Assembly (NCBI GenBank): GCA_965178125.1
Contig: OZ237750.1
Location: 682,001-746,000, forward strand
Direction of reading: 5' to 3'
Length of the DNA: 64,000 nt
Origin: Bilabrum cf. latius
Lineage: Eukaryota; Bigyra: Bicosoecida; Bigyra; Bicosoecida
The notes beneath the pieces were generated by a model. It was not told the origin of the DNA. It saw nothing but the letters and a program-made list of their open reading frames with translations, and did no database searches. This document shows, one piece after another, positions 11,543-24,400 of the stretch (the stretch's first letter is position 1; each line of letters begins with the position of its first letter). The position numbers and the translations under genes were made by a program.

Positions 11543-13874
11543 ATGACTTTAGTTATTGTATACGGTGCATTATTATCCTATTCGCTGCTTTCGTTGACTG
11601 CAGCTGTGCAACGGTTGCCTTGGGCTTCTGACGGAGTTACCTCGAATTGTGAGCTCCCTATCCACGGCGCTTCTGCAAGCTCCTGTGCTCTTACGCGTTC
11701 AGCTTTCTATATGTACGGTTTCTTCGACAAAATTCACGCAGCAACTTGGCGAGGTGGTGTTCCAGCTCCATTCGGAGGCCGTGCCGCCTCCCACATAGTA
11801 TCATTTCGAGGACAGGCAGTTCTGATTGGCGGGGCGAACTCAACTGGAGCATTTGATGACGTTTGGGCGTCAGCCAACGGAAGGGAATGGAACAGGTTGT
11901 TGGCATCCGCTCCATTTGGTGCGCGCACCGGGCATTCAGTTTTTGTGGACGAAACAAACTCGCGCATCTACATTGCCGGCGGGCGACAGCACATCGCTGG
12001 GCCAGCTGGATCATACATTGAAATCCGCAATGACGTATGGTCAAGCGCAGATGGAGGTAAGAAATAATAAATGACTAGTACCGCATATGCAGCGCAACTG
12101 CCCGTGCTACTGCCGCCATGCGGAGCTCAGCCCAACATCTATCGCAGTGCATTGGCAAAATGTGTCGCTCTCTGCAACTTGGAGCCCTCGGTACGGTCAT
12201 TCGGCGTGCGAGTTGAATGGTAAGCTGTTCTTGATGGCTGGTCTGACACCAGCCGCAACCAATGAGATCTGGGTATCGCCCGACCACGGCCACACGTGGA
12301 CCAAGTCGGGCAGCGGCACGGCAGGCTGGGCGCCCAGGGCCTTCGCCTCCCTGGCTTCCTGGCAGGGATCCATGTATATCTTCGGAGGCACCAACCTGCA
12401 GGGTCCCATGAACGACTTCTACATGTCGGGGGACGGGATTTCGTGGAAGCAGCTGCAGAGGGGGCACGTCAGCCTCACCCCGAGGTCGCTCGCCCCCATG
12501 GTTCCCTTCGGGGGCCGCATGTGGCTGTTCCCTGGGATCGAGGGGCCGGAGGGCGGTATCTGGTGGACGACTCCGAGCGGTGAGACCTGGTCGGATGCGT
12601 CCTCTGGGATCGTCTTCGGCAATCTGCGGCAGTACGGCGTGGCTGCTCTGGGCGGCAGCCTGCTCGCCACGGGCGGGTACGAAATAGACTCCCAAGGGGT
12701 CGCGGTGTACGAGAGCAAAGTGTTCAACAGCACCATCAACCTCTTCTGCGAGACGGACGGCAGGGTGTGCGGATCCCACGGCTATTGCACGGGGTCGGCG
12801 CACGGCGAGTTCCACGCCACCCAGTGCCACTGCGAGAACAACTACAAAGAGTCCACCAACTGCACCGTAAAGGACTGCCAGGAATAGGTCAACTGCATCC
12901 ATGGAAAATGCGTGAATGACAAGCTCGTGGACCCGGCAGGGACTGGCCCTACAGGCGTGACGCCGTGGAATCCAGTGCACCATGGTGCGGCTGGTGAGTA
13001 CGCCAGAGCTCTTGCTGGACTGGCCCTGGCTGCCCCGACGCCCGCTCCTCCGCAGCACTGCGAGTGCGACAACGGATGGAAGGGATCTCGGTGCAACAAG
13101 GCCATATGCAGGGACAACTGCAAGCACGGGTCCTGCAAGAACGAGCCGTACGCGTGCATATGCAAGCCCAAGTGGCGAGGCAGGCTTTGTGACATTAGGG
13201 AGACGCCTTTCGAGCAGCTTGGGCACGACATCATGGAGAACGGCTCGATCGTGTTCGGAACTGCCACGACTTTGTTCTTTGGAGTCGCCGTGGCGCTGGC
13301 AGTGTACGAGAACTACTGGCTGAGGCGATCTTCGCTGGCTCGGATGGGTCCTAGGAGGCGGGGCAGGGCGAAGCGATCGCTGGGATACGACGCGCTTGGC
13401 GGCTCCATGAGGCTGCTCTCCACTGACAGTGGTGACGGAGACCATGGCGGGCCCGCGGGGGCGCTTGGACGGGAGGCCGATGCTGACGGCGTGTATCGAG
13501 GTGAGTTCGCGGGGTCTGGGGCTGGAGCACTGCTCACGAGGCCGCCGCAGGGTGTGGCGGGCGCGGGTGCGATGGATGCGCTGGAGCAGGAGCAGATGCA
13601 GGAGGATGTGGTTGCTGCCGATGGTAGGTTTGGGCTCCTGGATGGTGGGGGTGGCGGTGGCAGGGCAAGGGAGGGCTCGCTGGGTAGGCGGCTCGAGTTC
13701 GATGAGGGGCAGGAAGGCAGGGATGGGTATCCGTCTGATGAGGAAGATGTTCGGGGCGTTCCACCGGCCGGCCAGGAGGGCGCTGGGTACATTGACGGCG
13801 AAATGTCAGACGGTAGTTCCAGCGTGGACGACATGGGTGGCAGGGCAGACAACGGTGACGAGCAGTGGTGGTGA
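11543..13874 (+). CDS. Secreted/membrane kelch-like and EGF-repeat protein, about 746 aa
   Basis: Exons 11543-12056 and 12148-13874; the intron 12057-12147 begins GTAAG and ends ATCGCAG. ATG at 11543 starts a hydrophobic signal peptide (about 24 residues). Residues about 50-390 contain repeated Gly-Gly and W.S.DG.W motifs of kelch/galactose-oxidase-type beta-propeller blades. A Cys-rich region follows with EGF-like spacings (HGKC, CECDNGW, CKHGSC, CICKPKWRGRLC). One membrane span (GTATTLFFGVAVALAV) and an acidic, Gly-rich cytoplasmic tail precede TGA at 13872. TAG at 12885 sits inside the first EGF module. About 50 residues separate its third and fourth cysteines, an unusual length; the stretch carries GTGAGT at 12992 and CCGCAG at about 13050-13055, so part may be a retained intron, though the phase does not fit simply. 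Probably a surface adhesion or receptor protein. Confidence 0.7.
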
Positions 13875-14049
13875 GGGACTCGGTCGCAAATGTGCATGCA
13901 GTTTCTCTTAAATGACCGCATTGTTTATTCTATCATCCAGCTTGGAGCAGTGAGCGGCGCATTGACCATGGCAGTGGAAGTCGTGGTTCGGCTGCTATTC
14001 GGAGTCCGAATCAGATTCTCCTCTCTTCAGCCCATCATTGGTTCCAGCA

Positions 14050-16326
14050 ATGGCAGGTTCTAAGAGGTCACTTGACTCTGCAGAAGCTAGTTCAATTGCT
14101 ACGTCACTATCACCCGACGATGTTCGTGCAGCCTGTATTTAGAGACAATTGCTGTGCGAAGCTTGTGGCCTGCCCAGCTTTTCGAAACTTGTGCGATTTT
14201 GCTTTGTTCGTGTGGTCGTAAACCCCAAAGAAGGACCAGTATTGCTTCCTATTATTGGGTTGGGAAGGCCGCTGCTAAAGCCGTACGCATTGCCTGGCTT
14301 GAGCGCATCTACTCGAAACACTCTTCGGTTGGCGCTTGGACGCGCATCAAAGCGACCACACGTCGATATCAAGGTTGCACAAGCGTCTAACTCATTACCA
14401 TCATTACATGAATTACAGGCTGCGGCTCAAAGCAGCGTACTGGCTGAGATGCGTTGGGAGAAGGACGCAGTGCGTCGGGCTGCCATTGAGCGAGAGAGGA
14501 TTGTGCGGGACGCCCGCAGTGGGCGATCTTCAGAAGTTGATGGCACAGTGTGGGGAAGCTCTACATTGCATAAAAGTGCTGTACTCTTTCGGAGCTGGGT
14601 TGCAGAGCCTGGTCTAGTCTAGGGATCGGCAAAGCGATGGCAAGCCCAGCTGGATGGCGGAGACGCGGTAGGACCAGCCAAGGAATCCTCCGCGGAGGCT
14701 GACTACTTCAAGGTTTGTCTGGCAGAAATGGCGCCCTCCGGATTCAACTTTGGTACTGGTCCGTCCAGATGGCGAGAAAAATGGCGTGGAGAGTTCAGTT
14801 TTCTCATGTAGTAGCGAGCCCACGGGCCCGGGGCTGGTGGCGATGCACGGGTTGTGCTGGAGACGCCCTGTCTGCCCGCCCACAATGTATATGACGAGGC
14901 CCAGCCAGAAATTACTGCTTGGAGAGTTGTGCGTAAGGTAGTGGGCGACCACGTCTCCCTGGCTGCGTTCCGCAACTCCATCGTGTGCCACTATGACTGC
15001 CAGCTTGGATCTAACGGCACAGCGGTGGACGGGAGTGCGGCTGCCTCGTCTGCGTCCGCTGCTGGTGCGATTCGCCCTGCATAGACCGTGCATGAGCCGC
15101 CGTCTACTAAAGCCGGCTCAACACGGAGCTTTCGGGGATGCTACTAGTTATTCGTTGTCGATGCGGACACGATGGCGAGGCAGACGGCATCTACCATGGT
15201 ACCAGGCTCGACAACCGAGAGTCGCACTGCCCACCAGCAAGCGCTCGACCGCCTTTGTCCTAACAGCTCGTCTCCCGGCGTGCTTGGGCTGGGGGCCTTG
15301 CATAGCATGGCAAGTGGAGAGGGAGCGGGCCCGCGGTCGGCCTCGTCTTCGCAACGCGAGCCAGCGGCAAAGCACAGGCGAGTTGAACCGTCTAGCGCTG
15401 TACTGGAGTGGGTCTCCGAGTCGGACCTCAGGAGACTTGTGCCACCCGATACCTTGGATATCCTCGGCTCGAGAGGGAAGATTCTTGCGGCGTAGGGAAC
15501 AGACCCCACCGGCTCAAAGTCATCGTCCTCGGCCTCAGCAGGGAGTGCCGAAACCTCTGAATCCAAGGGCACAGGTTCTGGATCCGGCTCGGCAGCAGCA
15601 GATGCGCCTTCTCGCATCGGCGGGGATTTCTCACGCGCTCTGCAGCTCCTTCGAGGCGACCACGCAGACAGCGTCGGCAAGTTTCTCCCCTGCCGACGAG
15701 GCTGCGTTGTGCGGCTTTACCATGGCACCAAGCTATCTTTAGCGAGGCAGCTGCACAAGGAGGGATTCCGCAGGCCCATGTGCAGGAACCTGCCGGCTTG
15801 CAGAGGTGAAATACCCCCGCGAGATGCAGGAGGGCCTTGTCGCTGCCAGATGGAAGGCTTCGGCGTGTATTTTGGCAGGAAAGACAAGGCGATGAAGTTT
15901 GCCACGAGGAGGGCAGAGTTCGACAAGGAACGCGGGTGCAACGTGGGGGCCGTCATTGTCGCCGACGTGGATTTGGGCTACTGCAAACCCGCGCTGCCCG
16001 AGCCTTGTCCATGCGGTTGCGGGCTCAAATACGTGGACCACCTAGGATCGTGGTACTCGCGCGATGGGTACGACGCACTGTACGTTTCCGATGATTCGAT
16101 GCCCGCGTCTGCCACTGCTGAGTGGTGCGTCGCAGATCCGGCTCGAATCAATATTGTCCGCGTTGAGGAGGTGGTGACAGCCGAGGCCGCTTCGGGAGAT
16201 AGCGGCATCGCCCAGACGACTGCATCAGAGGCACGAACGGGAGGTACCGATGGTGGGCCTAGCAGCTCGCCATCGCTAGACTACGATGCGGTGATGCGCG
16301 GTGGCGCAGTGAGTTCGGTTTCTTGA
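14050..16326 (+). CDS. Protein with ADP-ribosyltransferase-like C-terminal domain, about 758 aa
   Basis: One frame from ATG at 14050 to TGA at 16324-16326 crosses TAG at 14140, 14620, 14809, 14812 (a tandem pair), 15082, 15145 and 15493. The N-terminus has a CEACGLPS cysteine pair. The middle is low-complexity Ser/Ala/Gly-rich. The C-terminal 200 residues start with LYHGTKLSLARQ, then a Cys-rich insert (CRNLPAC, CRCQ) and GFGVYFGRKDKAMKFA, and later YDALYVSDDS and PARINIVRVEE. HGT followed by G.Y......A is the nucleotide-binding signature of PARP/ART-fold ADP-ribosyltransferases (family knowledge). The third catalytic position is not obvious, so catalysis is unproven. An alternative frame at 14154-14390 also looks protein-like, so a short intron near 14200-14420 is possible. 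Converges on the gene ending at 16501. Confidence 0.6.
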
Positions 16327-16500
16327 GAGTGTGTTTACAGGTATTCGTATCGGTCCACGAGCATTAGAATCCTGCTTGTCGAAGCACATGTTCGATGCGG
16401 CCAGCTACCTCTGCCCATGCCACTCCTGGACACATCCGGATTCCGGATCAGTTTGACTCCAGCTCCGGTCGGTCTCTGAAATTAGCTGGTCTCAATCTCC

Positions 16501-19500
16501 TTAATCAGATTCGCTGCTTCCATCTGAATCCAGCCCGCCGTGCAGCCACACGTCTTGAGGTGCCTGCCACAAGCCGTTGGCGTCCATCACTGAGGCCGTT
16601 GACCCTACAATAGAGCTCTGAGAGGCCTCGCTCCAAGAGCTCCTGCCACGCAAACACCGCCCCGGTTCTTTTTGCGCGTCACGTGTTCCACGCATGGGCG
16701 GGGCTTCAGCACCGCTGCTACCAAATGGCATGTTGTGGAGCACCACAGCTCTAGCGCCATCATCCAGCAGGGGCTCGCCGCCACTGTGCATCGACCCGAT
16801 GCTGTTCTGCCGCACCAGCTCGCCCCACGCGAACGACTCATCACCAAGCTCACCTCCAGCCCCAGTTGTCCAAGGTGAGGCGGGCGACTGGCTCCCGTCT
16901 CCGGCTTGCAACATGGCACTGGCTCGGGGTGTAAGTCGCCGGATGGACATGCGCGGCCCGCCCATCGCCCTCCGTTGCGGATTTGCTTGCGCTGCGAACG
17001 GCTTTCTGGCATCCTCCACCCGCTCATCCTCCTCCGAGTCATCCGTGGGGGCGGCTCTGTCATCTTGCGTATTCGCACCTTGACCATCGTGCACCTCTGG
17101 CGTTGGCGAAGGTCGACTTGGAGCAGCTGGCTTGATCGGCGGTGGTGGTGCCATACTCTGTCGGCTGGTTGCTGCTGTGGACTTCACTCCTCCAGACGCA
17201 AGCTACTTCTGCTCTGGCGCTTCTTCCATCCACAACTGCAGTGGAGAGGGCACATCTGCGGTAGATGACGGCGATGTCTGGGCCGGGGTGGCCCGTCCAT
17301 CCGCGTGTCGGAGTGTCCGCGTCAGTGTTGCAGGAGAGGCCGGAAGAACATGCTGCATCTGGGTCGCTACGCTCTCTTCCGCTGCAATCTAAAGCTATCC
17401 CGGTGGTGCAGTGGGTTTCCGCTTCAAAGCCGGGGGCGCTAGAGGATGGCCGTCGCGCTCCTGTGGTTCGTCCAGTACGATGGGCATCGATGGCTTGCGC
17501 TTCAGCTTAGGAGGAGGCGGCACTTCAGCCCCGCTTGGAGGCAGTGATGGCTTTCGCTTGGCCTTTGGTGGCGGTGGAGCACTACCCTAGGTGGTCGACG
17601 GCGGCGAAGGTCGTGACGATAGACGGGTTTGCGACACGGGCGGAGACAGGGGCAGCAGTGTTGCTGAGCAAAGCGCAGCTGTAGTGGGAGCGGTGTCTGA
17701 AGCAACTTGAGCAAGCCTGCTTGGCCTGCGCTTCCCGTCGGGGGGAGGCCTTGGCCTGTGGTGCAAGTCCCGCCTATCCCTCCGATCTAGTATCTCCTTG
17801 GCAGCTGACCTGCTGCTTGGTGTCTCCTTGGCAGCCGACCTGCTGCTTGGTGTCTCCTTGGCAGCCGACCTGCTGCTTGGTGGAACAGGCTGTCGCTGCT
17901 GCTAAGGCACCGTTGCAGCCGATCCGATTGGCGAAAGATCTGCCGTCCGGGGCGCTCCCAGCGAATGAATAAGCCCCTTTGAAGCGCCTTTCGTTGCAGT
18001 GCTACTCCTGCTTGGGATAGTAGTGACTGCATTGGGCGGACTGGCTGCCTGCAGCTGCAATGGCTGCCTCACTGCAGTAGGGACACGCGGGCGACTCACA
18101 GCCTGAGTCCTCTCGAGATCTGCTGAATCACTGCCCATAGGCCTCAAGGAAACGCCGCCAATCTGTGACTCAGACAAGAGCGTGCGAGCCCGCGGTGGAG
18201 CGGGACCCGGGCTATTTTCGCGGTGATGGCTGGCGTCCGGGCCCACCATGGCTGGACCAGGGCCCATGCCTGCAGCAAGCTCCTCGTCCTGCTCCACAAC
18301 CCGGATGCGTTTGATTGCGGGGCGGACCGAACTCGGGTGATTGTAGCTGGGGAACTTCTGGCCGGCAATCAAGGGCAGCAGTGGCACGAGTCCCATGGCT
18401 GCCAGGTCGCTCATGCTTCCGGTGCATGCTTCCGGTGCACCGTGCGGCTGTGGCCGAGCCATTAGCTGACTTGCTGCATCCGTATGCGCTGCGTGATTTT
18501 TCTCCGGTATGTCAGATACAATGCCATGATCGCCGTGATGCCTGCGCTGCGGTGCCTTCTGCCAGCCTAGACGGGTGCTTCGCTGGGAGCCTGGTCGAGC
18601 AGTCGTCGATAGGCCCTTTCTAACGTGAGAGAATTCCCACTGAGAGCTACCGTCAGCCCTGAATCGCTGTTGCCTGGCCGCCTTCCAGAGTGTACTGGAC
18701 AGGGCTCGGACAACAGCGTCTCTTGCGGTGCGGCTGTTCACCTGCAGGTCAGACGCGCTCCATGACCGCTGCACAGCGCCTGCTTCGGCCTCTTGGACAA
18801 TCGCAGCATCGGAACTTCCATTCGGAGAGCCACTCTAGAAATACTGCTGGCCGCTGGTACGGCTGTCTGCAGTGCCGGGAACGCTGAGCCTTGTGCCTGC
18901 TGAAGAGTGCGCAAATTGCGCCTGTGTCTGGCTGCTACCTGCACCTGCATCAGGTGTAGGCTGCAAGGTGGTGTGATCCCGTGTGCCGAACTCACGGATG
19001 CTTGTTAAATCCTACAGGACGGGTTTCCAGCCCGAGGTTTCAACTTCCTCTGCAGCAGCAGCAGCAGCAGCACTCATCACGATGCCGGGGTGGGACGAGG
19101 AGGAAGGCCTCCGGGAGGCGCCCGAGCGATCGGGCATCACCGGCATGCGTCGCTTCCCTCGAGTCGTGCTCGTCGCTTGGGCTGAACGGACAGGTGGCAT
19201 GTGGTGCGACTAATCCGCGACCTTCTCATCCCTGCCGCACATCTCGGCCAACAAAACATACACGTCAGTCGGCTTGCCCCCTGGCCGAGATCCCTTAGGC
19301 TTGGGGTAGGCCTGGGCAAGTGCATGCGAGGGTTGCCTGGGTTGTGGTGCAACTGTCTCAACTGGCGTATATCCATAAGAACTGTCACCATTTGCTTGCT
19401 ACCACTTGCGATTCTCGCTAAATTCACGCTGCAATTGCTGTGACAACTCGCGAGGCGTACCGCCGATTCGACCGGCCAACGCATACGGAAGTGGCTGCCA

Positions 19501-20049
19501 TCGTTGGTCGGACTGCTTTGTAGAAACGGATACTTGCTGCAATCCTGGGCTTGGATCTAGCGTTCGTTTGACGAATTTCTTGCTCTCAAATAGTTCATCA
19601 TTGGCTGAATTCGGACGTCTCGCGCCAGTTGGTCGCTGAATTTGCTGTGGGGTAGGCGCTATTGCCATCGAGCCGAATCTGGATTCAATCGGATGATGGT
19701 TTTGCGGTTCAGCCAGCACCCGAGATTCTAGACAATATCGAGATGGTTTCGATTGCGAAACCAAGGAGATTGCTGACTCATATCGCTTTCTCCCCGCTCT
19801 CAATCCAGCCTCAATAGAAGTTAGCTAATCGTTCAATGAAACCATTGCACACAATCGCTTCAATTCCGCAAGATTCTGCCTTGGCAGAAATCTGAAACGG
19901 ACAGACAGTCGGAATGCACAAGAGTGCAGTGCACTTTCCGAACAAGGCCGCGGTGCTGCGGTGCTCGCTGCAGGAGCTGCGTGCTGGGTGTTCTTTGCGT
20001 TGCAACTCCCTTCGGATGCACCTTTGGGGGCGATGTATTCTGTCGACAT
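16501..20049 (-). CDS. Large disordered, proline-rich and coiled-coil protein, about 1182 aa
   Basis: A single frame from ATG at 20049 to TAA at 16501-16503, with an in-frame TGA three codons later, crosses ten TAG codons (19825, 19399, 19210, 19012, 18835, 17902, 17587, 17395, 17389, 17203). The N-terminal part after about residue 60 is a helical, charged segment in which the TAG at 19825 sits in a coiled-coil-like run (SLND-TAG-LTSIEAGL). The remainder is Ser/Pro/Ala/Gln-rich, has a poly-Ala run near 19060, three perfect-frame 10-residue repeats (17791-17880), and Lys/Pro-rich stretches of the PKRKAKPPPPP type. No family is recognised. The N-terminal boundary is uncertain: exon one may be upstream with an acceptor between 19880 and 19990. 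The very high TAG content fits a Gln-rich disordered protein. Confidence 0.6.
17791..17880 (-). repeat. Three tandem 30-bp coding repeats
   Basis: Three adjacent 30-bp units (17791-17820, 17821-17850, 17851-17880) differ by about three bases in the first unit. On the minus strand they encode a ten-residue unit, approximately EKAASRSSPT, within the disordered protein. The length keeps the frame, consistent with recent unit duplication under coding constraint. Confidence 0.85.
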
Positions 20050-20220
20050 CCATCACTTCGTCCGACCAACCCTCCGGATGCACCTCTGGGGGCGATTAGA
20101 TCTAGTGGGCCTGAGTAGCCTACCCCTTGAGTCTACCCCTTGGACTGCCTGCAGCCTGATAGCTTCGTTTCGAGCAATTTACAGCCATCGATTTGCACCA
20201 AATTACCGGGCAGTTGCAAG

Positions 20221-21370
20221 TCAAGTCGTAGCTGCGCTGCTATCGGCTAGATTTACCTACGCACCACCAGGGGAATCCGAGCATCGGCTGGTCGCGCCGC
20301 TGTCTTCGGGCGCTGCAGTCACGTCCAAGCCAAGCACACACTTCAGTTTAGCCATGTGCACAGCAGGAAGCTCTCTATCCAACGCACCGACCAAATCCTT
20401 CAGAGTCTCGAGCTCCTTGGAGACGGCCCCGGACAGGCGTGCCTCCGAGTCCTCGTTCTCAGACTGAATGTGGAGGCATACCACCGCCCTAGGACTAGGC
20501 TCACCGCCTGATTCCGACGCAGCATGCCCTTCGGAGCTGTTTTTCATGCACAGGCCTCCCCCTCGCTGGCCCTCCACTGGGGCTTGGTGCAAGCCAACCG
20601 AGAAGAAGGACACAAATCCGTCACCGTCATGACAGGTCTGAAACATGGCATTTGCCGGAGAGAAACGGCCGCCATGCATAACTACCGATAGCTCCCTAAG
20701 TTTATTTGGCTCGGGATCGAAAGGAACCCCGCCATCCTTCAGGTCTAGCCAGACAGGCTTGCACCCATGCGCCTCATACACGCCCATTGCCGCCACTGTC
20801 TTTAGCTCCGGCATCTCCATGAAAGGCACATCTGGTCCAAAGCACCAGCAATGATACATCAAGTTGACTTCATCATCATTGGTTGAGATGAACTTCGAGC
20901 TTGGTTGCCGAGGGGCTGTGGGATGGACAGCGACTACAATATCCAGAGCATCGTCCGGGACGTGAGCAACAGCCGCACAGACTTTCTCCGGCATGTTTCC
21001 CCTCAAGGCGCCTGCATTCAACTTAAGCAAAACATACGGCAGACAAGGGGAGTAGTCCTCCCCATATACTCCTAAATGTGGAACCTGCGAAGAGCTTGGT
21101 GTGGTTTGCAGATCTACGGGTCAGCCTGGTGCACTACTCGAAGCCACCAGGACAACTACCCAAGTGTGGAGGTGCTCTCACGCATGGGTAGCCCAGCGTA
21201 TCGAAGCAATCGATTCGATCCTTTGTGCCGTACAGATGAAATGCAGAATCGTGAAACGTGCCAACTGGTGACTTGGACTTCTTCCAAGAAAGCAATTCTG
21301 AAGCGCTCTCTGCATCTGAATGCATTGATTCTGACTTATCAGCTGTGTCATCGCCAGCAACCGCTGCCAT
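20221..21370 (-). CDS. Unknown two-exon protein, about 350 aa
   Basis: Exon 1 is 21370-21182 and exon 2 is 21084-20221. The intron 21085-21181 starts GTGAGA and ends CTTCGCAG, and splicing joins GYPC to VPHLGVYG in frame. The one TAG (20257) lies twelve codons before TGA at 20221-20223. The protein begins with an acidic Ser/Asp/Glu-rich N-terminus. The centre is compact and looks globular (YHCWCFGPDVPFMEMPELK, PVWLDLKDGGVPFDPEP). The tail is Ser/Glu-rich with a short amphipathic helix. No membrane span or signal peptide is evident, and I recognise no family. It lies 172 bp from the start of its downstream neighbour on the same strand. Confidence 0.65.
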
Positions 21371-21484
21371 GACGCAATATGGACAATAGATCTACGTGAG
21401 TTGCCGAAACGCAACAGCCTGAGGTGTGACTAGTGCATCGGATCGGAGTGATCCGATCACGCTACCTAATCTGATCAGTTCATT

Positions 21485-24400
21485 TTACACGCCACCGGTG
21501 CGCACGAGGCCCCTCCTGCGCTGCCCTGCCGCCCCGCTAGTAGGCACACGCACGCCGTGATCTCCAGCGATCACCCGCTCCACCCTGTCGTGCTCGCTCT
21601 AAAGGGCAGCTCGCAAACCCCCAAAGGTGCCAGACCTCGCAGAAGTACCGCCCCGCCCACCCACCCCTTCCCCACGGCGTAACGACCTGCTTCCCAGTAG
21701 CGCGGGCTGCGAGGCGGATCCATGAAGCCGCCGCCCCCCACTTGCACTTGCAGCCCCGTTGGCACCGCCACCGCCACCGCCGCGATTCAACGAGCCAAAC
21801 CCGCTGGACCTGCTACCCCGCCCCAAACCCCCACTCACACCTGCCCCTTCGTCCGCTGCAGGGTGGAACGCACCCTTAGAGCCTACAGCGCCCGTCGCCC
21901 CGAAGCCCCCGCTGCTGGCACTCAGCTGGGCCAGGGCAGAGCCAGGCCTGGCGCCAGGCCCCAGCATACTCTGGGGCGACGCCACCGGCCGCACCACCGG
22001 AGCAGGGGCCCTCGAGGGAACAAGCTCTTCCACAGAGCTGCGCCGACCCGCGCGCCCACCAGCTGCGCTCCCTCTCGAGCCCCGACCCTGTCCCCTGGAG
22101 GATGCAGCCCGCGGTTTGAGCAGCAGCTCAGGGACCTGTCTGCCCCTGGAAGCCAGGGCTTCTCTAAGCTCGGCTTGTTCCTCGGTTTCCGGGGGACGGA
22201 GCCGGACGGGGGAGGCACCCCCGTCTGCCACCGCAGACTATGACCCTCCCTGGCGCTCGGCAGCAGCGGCAGCGGCCGCCTCCTGACTCGGAAGGAGGAC
22301 TGGTGTCCCGTGCACGCTGCCTCGCCGCTTCATTGCCCCGGGCCACGCAGGTGCAGAGTTGAAGGCGGCCGATCCGAACGTTCCGTCGTAGGCCCGTCTC
22401 TCGTACGAATCTCGCCTGGAAACAACCACAGGTGGAGGGGCCTGACGGCTACCACCAAGGTTGGACACGGTCGATCCCACGGGAGACGAGCGGGATCCTC
22501 GCAGGGAAGAGTCAAGCCGGCTGCCACGTGTGCGGAGGTAGGACGCCGAGTGGGACGGACGCAAGGCCTGGCTGCCGGGACCTACCGGCTTTGCCCTGAA
22601 GGAGGGTTTCCTAGTATTCCACTCGTCCCTGAAGACTCGATCGGCTGCAAAGGACGAATACATGGGCGCCCAGTCCTTGGGTTGCGTGTACAGCTCTTTG
22701 CCTTCGTCGTCCAGGTGGTGGTCGTCTTCGTCCTGCTCGGCCAGCGCCCGGTGCTCAAGCAGCGTATCGGTCCACCGCCGTGTGGAGAACCGCTTCGTTG
22801 CGCCCACAGTGGCACCACCGCTTGACGCATTTGGCGGGAGGATATGAACTGCCGACCGTGTGTGGCCGCTCCCGCGCAGGATGGTGTCGCCTGGCCGCCC
22901 GCTGGCAGCAGCAGCCCTTGCATTCGCCCAGTGATCCACCTTGTTTGGCTTCTCTGCGAAGTCTAGGTGCTTTTTCTTGCGATAGGACTCCATGTCCAGC
23001 AGCCGCACGGTCCTCTCTTTAAACTTGAACTCCTTGTCGTCAGGATCTCCCTCCCGCAGTTGCCCGCTGCGCACAACTGGCCGCCCAGTAGTTTCGTCCA
23101 GCCTAGCTCCGCGACGAGCAACAACTCCGGGTCCCGTGGACTTGTCCAGATCGTCTTTTCGATGGCCATCCAGCTCGCTGCCAGCCTACCACGGCCGATC
23201 CACCGCGCTCCGCGGTCGCTGCTGCCTCTGCCTCTCAAACCAAGGCACATCGCCCGCATCTTGCTCCATCGACGGGAGCGGTTTGCCGTGAATGCCCACA
23301 CCAACGGGCCGGCTGTCCTTCTCATTTGCCTCCTTCAGCGTCTATTCCTTCTTTCGCTGCAACAGCTAGGACCTCGACCTAGACAGGTCCCGCAGGCCTG
23401 GCAGCGGTCCCGTCTTCCTCAACGCGTCCTCGTTGTCAGATGCAGGCGAAGGGGCCCTCTCCACCTTCTCGGCCTCGGCACGGTCTCCCGCCGCGCGCAA
23501 CGAGTCCGCGAGTTGCTGTTTCCGTCTTAAACGCAGGAGCTCGGCCCTGCTCTTGGCAGCCCTGGAGCCCTGCAGCCGCTCCACGGGCTGCGAGAACGGC
23601 TTGACGTCGCCGTCCACCATGGGGACATCCGTGAACGTGGGGCTGCCGCGCGCTGCGTCTGCCAAGCCTGCCCCTGCAGGACTCATTGTTGATATAGCCC
23701 GCTGGCGGTCTCCAGCAGTTGTGCGGGAGGCTCCACCGGTGAGTGCCTCGAGGCCATACCTCCTGGCGTACGTGCGGTCCAGTTGCTGGGCCTCCTCCAC
23801 GCGACGAGCGTGTCTAAGCTGGGACCTCGACTTGAGGCCGTGCTTTGCAGCCGTTGCTTTCAGCAGGCCGAACTCGGCGTTTTCGCGCATGGCCTGCTGC
23901 GCCCCCCCGGCGCCCTGGTTGGCATACGGCAGCTTGGCAAGAATCCTGCGGTCCCTGTCCTCCTTGGATTCGTGCTCTCCCCTGTCTCCTCCCGCGCCTG
24001 GCCTCGTGTTCGCGAGGTTGGCCCAGCCGCCCTCTCTGTCATCCGCGAGGACCTCCCCTCTGCGCTGCAGTACCCTATGGTGGGCCGACTGCGCCGAGCC
24101 CGGCTGCACCTTGACAAAGTTGTCGGCGTACCCTGCAGCCATGGCTTCGCACGCTTTTTTCTTCTCGTCGGCGCTGAGCACGCCGGACTAGTCCGTGTCA
24201 AATTGCGACGCAAAGAAGAAGTCCATCTGGCTGACCATGCCGTCGCCGTCCAGGTCGTAAGAGATGTGCGGCCTCATGCGGGCCTTGCGAGCCTGCTTGA
24301 GCTCGGTGTGCGTGCGCAAGGGGGGCTTCTTGCGCCACTGTGCAGGTACTAACGGCGCGTTCGACTTCGTGGAATATAGCCTCGGCTGGCTGTTGCCATG

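Noticed and set aside
20011-20096. 24-bp direct repeat (TCCGGATGCACCTCTGGGGGCGAT type) at 20011-20034 and 20073-20096
   Set aside because: Only two imperfect copies, with no flanking duplication or coding ORF to support a mobile element.
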